A stretch of 64,000 bases of DNA, from the NCBI GenBank assembly GCA_037190805.1, contig JBBCJR010000014.1:69508-133507 (forward strand), written 5' to 3'. The position numbers and the translations under genes are program-made. Under the pieces are notes generated by a model, which was given only the letters and a program-made list of their open reading frames with translations, ran no database searches and was not told the DNA's origin. Positions 32,038 to 40,843 of the stretch are shown here, piece after piece. The stretch comes from JBBCJR01 sp037190805. Lineage in GTDB: Bacteria > Pseudomonadota > Alphaproteobacteria > Sphingomonadales > Sphingomonadaceae. Each line of letters begins with the position of its first letter. Within the stretch, counting starts at the first letter, position 1.

Positions 32038-34827
32038 ATGAAAGCATCTTGGTTGTTGTCGGTTGGCGCATTGGCCATTGCCACGCCTGTTTTCGCGCAA
32101 GATGTCACGCCTGCCGGGGCCGAAGTGGCTGCGGATGATTTCCAGCAGGGCGAGATCGTCGTCACCGCCACACGGCGCGCCAGCCCGCTGAGCGACGTAC
32201 CGATCGCGGTATCGGCGATCACGGCTCAATCCCTTCAATATTCGGGTGCGAGCGATATTCGTCAGCTGAACCAGCTGTCACCCTCGCTGCTGGTATCCTC
32301 CAGTTCGACGGAAGCCACCGGCGGCGGCGCCCGCATTCGCGGCATCGGCACGGTCGGCGACAATCCGGGCCTTGAAAGCTCGGTCGCGACGTTCATCGAC
32401 GGCGTCTATCGCAGCCGCTCCGGCGTCGGCCTCACCGAATTGGGGCCGATCGAACGGATCGAGGTGCTGCGCGGTCCGCAGGGCACCCTGTTTGGCCGCA
32501 ACGCATCGGCCGGCCTCGTCAATGTCGTCACCGCCCGCCCGAAGTTCCAGGATGAAGGTTGGGCCGAGGCCAGCTACGGCAACTACAACCAGTATCGGCT
32601 GGGCGCCGGCGTCACCGGCCCGATCGGGGACAGCATCGCCTATCGCGTCGACGGACTGTGGACCAAGCGCGACGGCTTCGTGAAAGACGTCATCTCCGGC
32701 CGCGATGTCAACGATCGCAACCGCTGGCTGGTGCGCGGCAAAGTGCTGATGGAGCCGACCGATGCGCTGTCGGTGCTAATCAGCGCCGATTATGCCAAGC
32801 GCACCGAAGAGTGCTGCGCGGGCACATATCTCCCGACCGCAAACGTCACGCGCAACGCGGATGGCACGTTCACCCGTTCGCCGTCCACCGTCGCCGCGAT
32901 CATCCGCTCGATGACCTCGGTCGTGCCGGGGGCGGGCGCGGGCGTCGTCAATGACAATCCGTTCGACCGCAAGGTCGCGATCACGCCTGGTCAGGATTTC
33001 CAGGCCAACGTCCGCGACGCCGGCATTTCGGCCGAGATCAACTATGATTTCGGTGAAGCGCGCCTGACCTCTATCAGTGCCTATCGCGACTGGAAATTCG
33101 TCCGTGGGCAGGACGCGGATTTCAGCAATCTCGACATCCTGAACCGGGCCAGCGACGGCGACAGCTTCACCCGGTTCAAGACGTTCTCCCAGGAGTTGCG
33201 CCTTCAGGGCGAGGCGTTCGAGGGCAAGCTGGACTGGCTGATCGGCGGCTACTACGCGCACGAAACGCTCAATCTGGGCGAGAACACCCATTATGGCGCC
33301 GACTATGACGCGTATATCACTCGCATCGTACGGGATAATGGGTCGCGCGCGGCCAATCCGCTAGACCGGGCGCTGCTGAGCGCCTTTCCGGGCTATAATC
33401 TGCTGCAGCCCTTCTCGAACCAGGTCGCGCTCGCGCTTCTCGCCAACAGCGCCGTGCCCGCCGGGGCACGGCCCACGGTCGCCAATCTGGCGACAGCCAA
33501 CATTCAGCCTGTCGGGTTGAGCGGCACCGGCATTCGCGACCGGTTCAAGCAGGTCAGCCGCAACTATGCGATCTTCACGCATAACATCTTCAATGTCACC
33601 GATCGCCTGGCCCTGACGCTTGGCGCCCGCTACACCAATGAGCGCAAGACTTTGGACGCCAACCTGGTCAGCGACAGCGGCTGCAACGTTTTCCTGGGGA
33701 ACGTCGCCAGGCTGCGCGCCGAGGCCGCGGCGAACGCAGCCGACCCGGGCGGCCGTGGCGGCCTGAACCAAGCGATCGCGGGCGTTCAGAACGCGCTCGC
33801 CACCCAGGTGCTGCCAGCCATCGCCGCCGGACCTTGCGGCGCGGTCAGCGGCATCAACGGCGACTTCTCCAGCCGCAAGCAGGAAGGGGAATGGTCAGGG
33901 ACGGCCATCGCCAGCTATCGGCCGACCGACGACCTGATGACCTATGCCAGCTACGCGCGCGGCTACAAGGCGGGCGGCTTCAACCTCGACCGCGCCCCGC
34001 TGGGCACCACCGCAACCAGCATCGAGACGCTGAAGTTCCAACCGGAAATCGTGGACGCGTTCGAACTCGGCTTCAAATTCGACGGCCGCAAGTTCGATAT
34101 CAACGTCGCCGCCTTCTACCAGCTGTTCAAGAGCTTCCAGCTCAACACCTTCAATGGCAGCAGCTTCTTCGTCACCGATATCCGTGGCTGCAAGGACAGC
34201 CTTGGCACGACGGATTCCGACGCGATCGCCGGCAATTCCCAGTGCGACAACACCCGTAGCGGCGTGGTGTCGAAGGGCGTTGAAGTCGAAGCCTTCCTCT
34301 ATCCGGTGCGCGACGTCACCATGGCGCTGGGCTTCACCTATGCCGACACGCGCTATCGCAAGGACCTTTCGGGCACACCGGACGCCACGGGCAACAACTC
34401 CCTCCAGCCAGCTTTGTCGTTGCTGCCGGGCGGGCGCCTGTCCAACTCGTCGCTCTATGTCGCAACCGGCTCGGCCGGCTGGACGCCCGAACTGTCGGGT
34501 AACCTGCGCGGCCTGATCTATGCCGACTTCCGCTACACGTCCGAGCTGAACAGCGGCTCCGACCTGTTCATCGAGAAGGAGGAGCCGGGGAATATGGTGG
34601 TCAACGCCCGCCTCGGGGTCAGCGGCATCGACAAGCAGTGGAGCCTGGAATTCTGGGGCCAGAACATCTTCAACGTCGGCTACAGCCAGATCCGCTACAA
34701 TATGCCGCTCCAGGGTGGCGGCGGATCGGCGGCGCAGCTGCCGGTCGGCGGGACCACCAGTCAACTGTTTGGCGCCTTCCTCGCCGAACCGCGCACCTAT
34801 GGCGTGACCGTCCGCACCAAGTTCTGA
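32038..34827 (+). CDS. TonB-dependent outer membrane receptor
   Basis: A 929-residue outer membrane transporter. It has a signal peptide (LLSVGALAIATPVFA), TonB-box-like EIVVTATRR near residue 40, a plug domain (DVPIAVSAITAQSLQYSGAS, RIEVLRGPQGTLFGRNASAG) and a beta barrel ending in RTYGVTVRTKF with the aromatic last residue. This is the sphingomonad/Caulobacter class whose substrates range from plant compounds to siderophores; the substrate here is unknown. A ECC pair in the barrel (near residue 260) could form a disulphide. AAGGAGGG precedes the ATG. It stands alone between two terminators. Confidence 0.93.
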   Translation: MKASWLLSVGALAIATPVFAQDVTPAGAEVAADDFQQGEIVVTATRRASPLSDVPIAVSAITAQSLQYSGASDIRQLNQLSPSLLVSSSSTEATGGGARIRGIGTVGDNPGLESSVATFIDGVYRSRSGVGLTELGPIERIEVLRGPQGTLFGRNASAGLVNVVTARPKFQDEGWAEASYGNYNQYRLGAGVTGPIGDSIAYRVDGLWTKRDGFVKDVISGRDVNDRNRWLVRGKVLMEPTDALSVLISADYAKRTEECCAGTYLPTANVTRNADGTFTRSPSTVAAIIRSMTSVVPGAGAGVVNDNPFDRKVAITPGQDFQANVRDAGISAEINYDFGEARLTSISAYRDWKFVRGQDADFSNLDILNRASDGDSFTRFKTFSQELRLQGEAFEGKLDWLIGGYYAHETLNLGENTHYGADYDAYITRIVRDNGSRAANPLDRALLSAFPGYNLLQPFSNQVALALLANSAVPAGARPTVANLATANIQPVGLSGTGIRDRFKQVSRNYAIFTHNIFNVTDRLALTLGARYTNERKTLDANLVSDSGCNVFLGNVARLRAEAAANAADPGGRGGLNQAIAGVQNALATQVLPAIAAGPCGAVSGINGDFSSRKQEGEWSGTAIASYRPTDDLMTYASYARGYKAGGFNLDRAPLGTTATSIETLKFQPEIVDAFELGFKFDGRKFDINVAAFYQLFKSFQLNTFNGSSFFVTDIRGCKDSLGTTDSDAIAGNSQCDNTRSGVVSKGVEVEAFLYPVRDVTMALGFTYADTRYRKDLSGTPDATGNNSLQPALSLLPGGRLSNSSLYVATGSAGWTPELSGNLRGLIYADFRYTSELNSGSDLFIEKEEPGNMVVNARLGVSGIDKQWSLEFWGQNIFNVGYSQIRYNMPLQGGGGSAAQLPVGGTTSQLFGAFLAEPRTYGVTVRTKF

Positions 34828-34840
34828 GCGGATCGGAAAC

Positions 34841-34882
34841 AAAAAAGGCCGTGTCCGGGTAACCGGGTGCGGCCTTTTTTTT
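34841..34882 (+). terminator. Rho-independent terminator after the TonB receptor
   Basis: AAAAAAGGCCG (34841-34851, last G wobbling) pairs with CGGCCTTTTTT (34870-34880), with an inner CCGG/CCGG stem, ending in eight T. The A-rich left arm means it can also stop glnD transcripts arriving from the other strand. Confidence 0.88.
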
Positions 34883-34925
34883 GCTGTGGGGGCGGCGCTT
34901 TTTCCCACGCCGCTGCAGCGCCCCT

Positions 34926-37694
34926 TTAAGCCGCGACCTGCTCCTCCAGCGGCGCGGCCGCTTCCAGCAGGCGCTTTTCCAGCGCTCGAAGACGATTGCG
35001 GTCGGTGATCTTGTCGCCGGTAAGGTCGGTCAGGTAGAACACGTCGACGGCCCGCTCGCCATAGGTAGCGATATGGGCGGAATGAATCGTCACCTTCGAC
35101 TGAAAGAGGGCGTAGGTCAGCGCATTCAACAGCGCTGGGCGGTCGAGGGCATTCACTTCCACCACCGTATATCGGTTGGACGCGCTGTTATCGACCAGCA
35201 CATTGGCTTCGACCCGGAACGCCTCGGCCCGGGTGCGGGGCAACGGCCGCTGCTTCAGCCGTTCGGCCAGCTTCACCCGGTTAGCGAGCGCATCCTCGAT
35301 CGTCGCCTTCAGCCGTGCCAGACGCTCGGGTTCATCCAACGAATCGCCGAAGGCGTCCTGGACAAGGAAATTGTCGAGCGCCATGCCGTCACGGGTGGTA
35401 TGGATGCGCGCATCGATGATGTTGCCGCCCGCCAGGCTGATCGCACCGGCGATGCGGTAGAACAGGCCGGGATGGTCGCCGGCATAGACCGACACCAGCG
35501 TTGCCGCCCGCTGCGGATCGACGGCGGTGGCGATCGATAGACCCCCCGCTTCTTTGCCGTCTGGGGCGGCATCCGTGGCCGCGATCTGGCGGGCATTCTG
35601 TTCCAGCACCTCGAGCGGTTCGGCCAGCCAATAGCTGTCCGTGAACCGCTGCTTCAAAACCGCGATCCGGTCTTCGCCCCAGCCCAGCCGCTGGGCCAGC
35701 ATCTCCTGTTTGGCGGCGATGCGTTCATTGCGTCCCTTTTGCTTGTGGCCGAGGCGCAGCACCTCCTCCGCCGCGTTGTAGAGGTCGGCCAGCAGCTGAC
35801 GCTTCCACCCGTTCCACACCCCCGGCCCGACGGCGCGGATGTCGACGACGGTCAGCGCGAGCAGCAGGCGCAGCCGCTCCGGGCTTTGCACGACCTCCAC
35901 GAAATCGAGGATGGTTTTGAAATCGGCGAGGTCGCGGCGAAACGCGGTCGCGGACATCAGCAGGTGGTGCCGTACCAGCCAGGCCACGGTTTCCGTCTCC
36001 GCCGGTGTCATGCCCAGCCGGGGGCAAAGCTGTTCGGCGACCTCGGCCCCCAGGATGCTGTGATCACCGCCGCGGCCCTTGGCGATATCGTGGAGGAGGA
36101 CCGCCACATAGAGCGTCCGCCGCGAGATGATCTGGCGCATGATCGCCGTCACCTGCGGATGATCCTCCGCCATCTCTCCCTTCTCGATCCGGCTGAGCAG
36201 TCCGATGGCGCGGATCGAATGCTCGTCCACCGTATAATGGTGGTACATGTCGAACTGCATCTGGGCGACGACGCGGCCGAAATCGGGAATGAAGCGGCCG
36301 AACACCCCGGCCTCGTTCATCCACCGCAGCACCGGTTCGGGATCGCGCGGCGAGGTCAGGATGTCCAGAAACAGCTGGTTGGCGCGCGGGTCGGCGCGGA
36401 CGCGCGGATCAATCAGGCTCGCGTCGCGCGATGCCTGCCGCATCGCCAGCGGATGGATGTCGAGGCCGTGCAGATCGGCCAAGTGGAACAGCTCGATCAA
36501 CCTGACCGGATCCTCGCGAAAGAAATCGTCCGACGGCACCCCCAGCCGACCCCGGTTGAACGTGAAGCCGGCAAGATGGCGCGGCCGGCGGGTGATCTGG
36601 ATCAGGCCGAAACGGCGGCCGCGCTTGGCGAACGTCTCGTCCAGATGCGCGAGGAACAGCCCGGTCAGGTCGCCCACCTGACGAGCGGTCAGGAAATAGT
36701 GGCGCATGAAGCGTTCGACGCCCGACTGGCCGGGCCGGTCGGCATAGCGCATGACGCGAGCCAGTTCCGGCTGGACGTCAAAGGTCAACCGCTCCTCCGG
36801 GCGACCGGCGATGCGGTGGAGATGGCAGCGGACGGCCCACAGGAAATTCTCGGCTTTCTGGAACTGGCGCAGCTCGTCCGGGGTCATCAGCCCCTTGTCG
36901 ACGAGGTCCGGCACGTCCGACACGCGGTAGGCGAACTTGCCGATCCAGAACAGGGTGTGCAGGTCGCGCAGGCCACCCTTGCCTTCCTTCAGATTGGGCT
37001 CGACGACATAGCGGCTGTCACCCATGCGGCGGTGGCGGGCCTCGCGCTCGGCCAGCTTGTCGGCGACGAAGGCCTTCGCCTGACCCGAGACGATGTCGCG
37101 CTGGTAGCGCGCCGTCACCTCGTCGAACAGCGCCTCGTCGCCCCAGACGAACCGCGCCTCGAGCAGCGCCGTGCGGATAGTGAGGTCGCTTTTCGCCATG
37201 CGGATGACGTCGTCGAGAGACCGACTGCTGTGCCCGACCCTGAGCCCCAGATCCCAGAGCAGGTAGAGGATCGATTCGATCACCTGCTCGCCCCACGGGG
37301 TCTGCTTCCAGGGGGTGACGAACATGATATCGACGTCAGAGTGGAGCGCCATCTCGCCCCGGCCATAACCGCCGACCGCAATCAGGCTGATGCGCTCCGA
37401 CGCGGTGCGGTTGTGGATCGGATAAAGCTGAAGCGTCGCGAGATCGAACACCAGCCGCACGATCTGGTCGGTCAGGAACGCATAGGCGGCGGCCGCATCG
37501 AGACCCCGGCTGGGATACTGAGTGAGACGACGGGCGATCTCGTCCCGTCCCGCGTCGAGCGCGCCCCGCAGCAGCGCCGTCGCCTCCCGCTTCACCGCCG
37601 GCGCGTCACCGTCGAGGCCGCGAAGACTGTCGAGAAGGGCCCGCCGGTCGATGACGGCGCGGCGGTTAGGAATATGTTCGATGCGGCGGCGCAT
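34926..37694 (-). CDS. glnD: PII uridylyltransferase/uridylyl-removing enzyme GlnD
   Basis: GlnD senses glutamine and uridylylates or deuridylylates PII proteins. The 922-residue protein has the nucleotidyltransferase motif VGGYGRGEMALHSDVDIMF (about residue 107), a GlnD-type linker, an HD domain (VAVLLHDIAKGRGGDHSILG) and two C-terminal ACT domains (LVSVYAGDHPGLFYRIAGAI and VEVNALDRPALLNALTYALF). All domains are complete. DUF2061 lies 9 nt upstream on the same strand. Confidence 0.96.
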   Translation of the reverse strand: MRRRIEHIPNRRAVIDRRALLDSLRGLDGDAPAVKREATALLRGALDAGRDEIARRLTQYPSRGLDAAAAYAFLTDQIVRLVFDLATLQLYPIHNRTASERISLIAVGGYGRGEMALHSDVDIMFVTPWKQTPWGEQVIESILYLLWDLGLRVGHSSRSLDDVIRMAKSDLTIRTALLEARFVWGDEALFDEVTARYQRDIVSGQAKAFVADKLAEREARHRRMGDSRYVVEPNLKEGKGGLRDLHTLFWIGKFAYRVSDVPDLVDKGLMTPDELRQFQKAENFLWAVRCHLHRIAGRPEERLTFDVQPELARVMRYADRPGQSGVERFMRHYFLTARQVGDLTGLFLAHLDETFAKRGRRFGLIQITRRPRHLAGFTFNRGRLGVPSDDFFREDPVRLIELFHLADLHGLDIHPLAMRQASRDASLIDPRVRADPRANQLFLDILTSPRDPEPVLRWMNEAGVFGRFIPDFGRVVAQMQFDMYHHYTVDEHSIRAIGLLSRIEKGEMAEDHPQVTAIMRQIISRRTLYVAVLLHDIAKGRGGDHSILGAEVAEQLCPRLGMTPAETETVAWLVRHHLLMSATAFRRDLADFKTILDFVEVVQSPERLRLLLALTVVDIRAVGPGVWNGWKRQLLADLYNAAEEVLRLGHKQKGRNERIAAKQEMLAQRLGWGEDRIAVLKQRFTDSYWLAEPLEVLEQNARQIAATDAAPDGKEAGGLSIATAVDPQRAATLVSVYAGDHPGLFYRIAGAISLAGGNIIDARIHTTRDGMALDNFLVQDAFGDSLDEPERLARLKATIEDALANRVKLAERLKQRPLPRTRAEAFRVEANVLVDNSASNRYTVVEVNALDRPALLNALTYALFQSKVTIHSAHIATYGERAVDVFYLTDLTGDKITDRNRLRALEKRLLEAAAPLEEQVAA

Positions 37695-37703
37695 GCCCCC
37701 AAG

Positions 37704-37922
37704 CTAGTGGTTCATCCCCTCGCCCGCCAGAGGCGACGTCACGCTGGGATAGCGCGCCCACACCCGTTCGTGAAAGAAGAAGGCGACCGCGTTCACGCAC
37801 GGCTCGATCAGGGCGATGCCCCCCGCGATCTGGACCGAGCCAGTGAACAGATAGGCGACCGAGAAGCCGATCATCAGGTGCAGGACGAGATAGGTCAGAG
37901 TCTTGATGAAATCACGGGACAT
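37704..37922 (-). CDS. DUF2061 small membrane protein
   Basis: A 72-residue protein with two membrane helices (TYLVLHLMIGFSVAYLFTGS, then VQIAGGIALIEPCVNAVAFF) and the DUF2061 signature KTLTYLVLHL plus FFFHERVWAR. Function is unknown. It starts beneath an AT-rich region with repeated ATATTAT words and lies 9 nt before glnD, so the two may share a transcript. Confidence 0.85.
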   Translation of the reverse strand: MSRDFIKTLTYLVLHLMIGFSVAYLFTGSVQIAGGIALIEPCVNAVAFFFHERVWARYPSVTSPLAGEGMNH

Positions 37923-38131
37923 CGGCGGCGCTCCAATTGTCCCATATTATTGCAATTCACTATCAATATTATCAAGTCGATATTATCGGGCGCTGTGATC
38001 GGTCGACTCGATCATCGCCGGATTACCTGGCGCCGATCACCACCCGTAATTCGCCCCCTTCTGTTTGGGCCTCGCAACGAAACTGCCGGCCTCATCACGC
38101 CGCCATCACAGGCGGAAGATCGTGCTACGAC

Positions 38132-40720
38132 TTACCCCTCGATCAATCGCTTCAACTCGTACATCATATCCAGCGCCTCGCGGGGGGTCAGGGCGTCCGG
38201 GTTGATCGCCCCCAGCCGCTCGCGCAGAGCATCCTGCGGGGGAGCTACCGGAGCGGCGGCGGCGAACAGGGGGAGGTCGTCGAGACCGGCGGCGAGGCCG
38301 CCCGTCTTCTCGCGGCCAGCCTCCAGCTTCGCCAGCACCTGGCCGGCACGGGTGACGACGGGTGCCGGGATGCCCGCGAGGCGGGCAACGGCGATGCCGT
38401 AGCTGCGATCGGCCGGGCCGTCGGCGACTTCGTGGAGAAAGACCAGCGACCCCTTCCACTCCCGCGCCCGGACGTGATGCAGCGAAAGGAACGGCGACCG
38501 CTCGGCGAGGCGGGTCAGCTCGTGATAATGGGTGGCGAACAGGCAGCGGCAGGCGATGCCGTCGTGAATCTGCTCCAGCACGGCCCAGGCGATGGCAAGG
38601 CCGTCATAGGTCGACGTGCCGCGCCCGACCTCGTCGAGGATAACGAAACTGCGCTCCGTCGCCTGCGACAGGATGGCAGCGGTTTCCACCATCTCGACCA
38701 TGAAGGTCGAGCGGCCCTGGGCGAGATTGTCGGACGCGCCGACGCGGCTGAACAGCCGGTCGACGATGCCCAGCTGCGCGCGGGCCGCCGGCACATGACT
38801 GCCGATCTGGGCAAGGAGAGCAATGAGCGCGTTCTGGCGCAGGAAGGTCGATTTGCCGCCCATGTTGGGGCCGGTGACCAGCCAGACGCGATTGGCGTCG
38901 GACAGCCGACAGTCATTGGCCACGAATGGCTCGCGACGGGCGGCGAGCGCGGCTTCGACCACTGGATGACGCCCACCCTCGACCTCGAAACAATGATCGT
39001 CGGCGATGGCGGGACGACACCAGCCGCCCTCGGCGGCGCGGGCGGCGAGAGCGGCGGCGACGTCGAGGCGGGCAAGCGCGGCGGCGGTGGCGAGGATGCC
39101 GGCAGCTTCGGCGATGACGGCGGCGGCCAGTTCCTCGAAATGGGCAGCCTCGGCCGCGAGACCGTGGTCGCCGGCCTGGGTGACGCGCCGCGCCTCCTCG
39201 TGCAGGTCGGCGGCGTTGAAGCGGACGACCCCGGCCAGCGTCTGGCGGTGGGTGAAGCCGGAGTCCGCCTTCATCAGCGGGTCGGCATGGCGGGCCGGCA
39301 CCTCGATGTGGAAGCCGAGGACATTGTTGTGCCGGACCTTGAGCGCAGCGATGCCGGTGTCCTCGCGATAGCGCGCCTCCAGCTTGGCGATAGCGCGACG
39401 ACCATCGCCCGCCGTCTCGCGCAGGGCATCGAGCGCGGCGTCGTAGCCGGTGGCGATATAGCCGCCCTGCGCCCGGTCGACCGGCGGTTCCGGCACCAGC
39501 GCGCGCGTCAGCAGGTCGGCCAGCGCCGAGAGGCCCGGCATCGCGGCCAACGTCTCGCGGAGCAGCGCCGGCGGGTTGTCGAGCGCGCCCAGGTGGCGCT
39601 TCAACGCCGCGGCGCCGGTCAGGCCGTCGCGGATCGCGGCGAGGTCACGCGGCCCCCCGCGCCCGGCCACCAATCGGCCGAGCGCGCGTTCGAGGTCGGG
39701 AATCGCCTTGAGCGCATCGCGCAGCCGCTCGCGCTCGATCATGTCGGCATGCGCCCAGCCGACGAGATCGAGGCGCGCCTCGATCGCCGCGCGGTCGGTC
39801 AATGGCGCGCCGATGTCGTCGGCCAGCAGGCGCGCGCCGGCACCGGTGACGGTACGGTCGACGGCCGCGAGCAAGCTGCCCGCGCGCGCGCCGCCCTGGG
39901 CGCGCACGATCTCCAGGCTGTCGCGGGTGGCGGCGTCGATCGCCATGGCACTGCCCGTCACCCGCCGGCGCGGCGGCGACAGCAACGGCATCCGGCCCCG
40001 CCCCGCCTCCTCCAGATAGGCGATCAGGCCGCCAGCCGCTGCCAGTTCAGCCCGTCCGAACGCGCCCAACCCGTCCAGCGTCGCGACCTCGAACAGCGTC
40101 TTCAGCCGCGCCGCACCGCGGTTCCGGTCGAAGCCGCCCGGCGCACGCACGATGGCCCCGTCGGGCGCCCCGTCCCAGCCTTCAGGCACGATCAACTCGG
40201 CGGGCGCGAGACGGGCGAGTTCCGCCGCCAGATCGGCGGGCGGCAGGGTGAGCAGCTCGAATCGTCCCGTCGAGACGTCCGCCCAGGCCAGACCGATGCC
40301 GTCCGCCGTCGGGCAGGCCGATGCCAGCCAGTTGGACGCGCGCGCGTCGAGCAGCGCCTCCTCCGTCAGCGTGCCGGCAGTGACGACGCGGACGATGGCG
40401 CGGCGAACCAGCGACTTGCCGCCGCGCGCCTTGGCCTCGGCGGGGGTTTCGATCTGCTCGGCAACGGCGACGCGGTGGCCGGCCTTTACCAGCCGGGCGA
40501 GGTAGCCCTCGGCCGCGTGGACCGGAACGCCGCACATCGGCACCCGCTCGCCGGCATGTTCGCCCCGGTGGGTGAGCGCGATATCCAAGGCGGCGGCGGC
40601 GATCGGCGCATCGTCGAAGAACAATTCATAGAAATCGCCCATCCGATAGAACAGCAGGCAATCGCCCGCCTCCGCCTTCAGCGCGTGATATTGGGCCATC
40701 ATCGGCGAGGCCGCGGTCAT
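38132..40720 (-). CDS. mutS: DNA mismatch repair protein MutS
   Basis: MutS recognises mismatches and starts repair. The 862-residue protein has the mismatch-contact motif GDFYELF in domain I (near residue 30), the clamp and lever domains, and the C-terminal ATPase with Walker A GPNMGGKSTFLRQ, Walker B VILDEVGRGTSTYDGLAI and signature MVEMVETAAIL. The last 60 residues keep the helix-turn-helix and a short tail. It is divergent from maeB across 123 nt. The 209-nt gap beyond its stop has no clear terminator. Confidence 0.96.
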   Translation of the reverse strand: MTAASPMMAQYHALKAEAGDCLLFYRMGDFYELFFDDAPIAAAALDIALTHRGEHAGERVPMCGVPVHAAEGYLARLVKAGHRVAVAEQIETPAEAKARGGKSLVRRAIVRVVTAGTLTEEALLDARASNWLASACPTADGIGLAWADVSTGRFELLTLPPADLAAELARLAPAELIVPEGWDGAPDGAIVRAPGGFDRNRGAARLKTLFEVATLDGLGAFGRAELAAAGGLIAYLEEAGRGRMPLLSPPRRRVTGSAMAIDAATRDSLEIVRAQGGARAGSLLAAVDRTVTGAGARLLADDIGAPLTDRAAIEARLDLVGWAHADMIERERLRDALKAIPDLERALGRLVAGRGGPRDLAAIRDGLTGAAALKRHLGALDNPPALLRETLAAMPGLSALADLLTRALVPEPPVDRAQGGYIATGYDAALDALRETAGDGRRAIAKLEARYREDTGIAALKVRHNNVLGFHIEVPARHADPLMKADSGFTHRQTLAGVVRFNAADLHEEARRVTQAGDHGLAAEAAHFEELAAAVIAEAAGILATAAALARLDVAAALAARAAEGGWCRPAIADDHCFEVEGGRHPVVEAALAARREPFVANDCRLSDANRVWLVTGPNMGGKSTFLRQNALIALLAQIGSHVPAARAQLGIVDRLFSRVGASDNLAQGRSTFMVEMVETAAILSQATERSFVILDEVGRGTSTYDGLAIAWAVLEQIHDGIACRCLFATHYHELTRLAERSPFLSLHHVRAREWKGSLVFLHEVADGPADRSYGIAVARLAGIPAPVVTRAGQVLAKLEAGREKTGGLAAGLDDLPLFAAAAPVAPPQDALRERLGAINPDALTPREALDMMYELKRLIEG

Positions 40721-40843
40721 GGCCGACCGCCATAAAAATTTCTGTTCTGGTGCATTTCCATCCCGACTCGGTGTCCGTCACGCTTGCGCGGAAGCGGCCG
40801 GGGCTTCAAGACGGAACCGGTCAGGTGGGGAGAAGAACCAGCA

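Noticed and set aside
35739..38402. 887-codon plus-strand open frame
   Set aside because: Antisense to glnD, DUF2061 and mutS; no family features and no ribosome site.
37937..40735. 932-codon plus-strand open frame
   Set aside because: Antisense to mutS, which has all its motifs on the minus strand.
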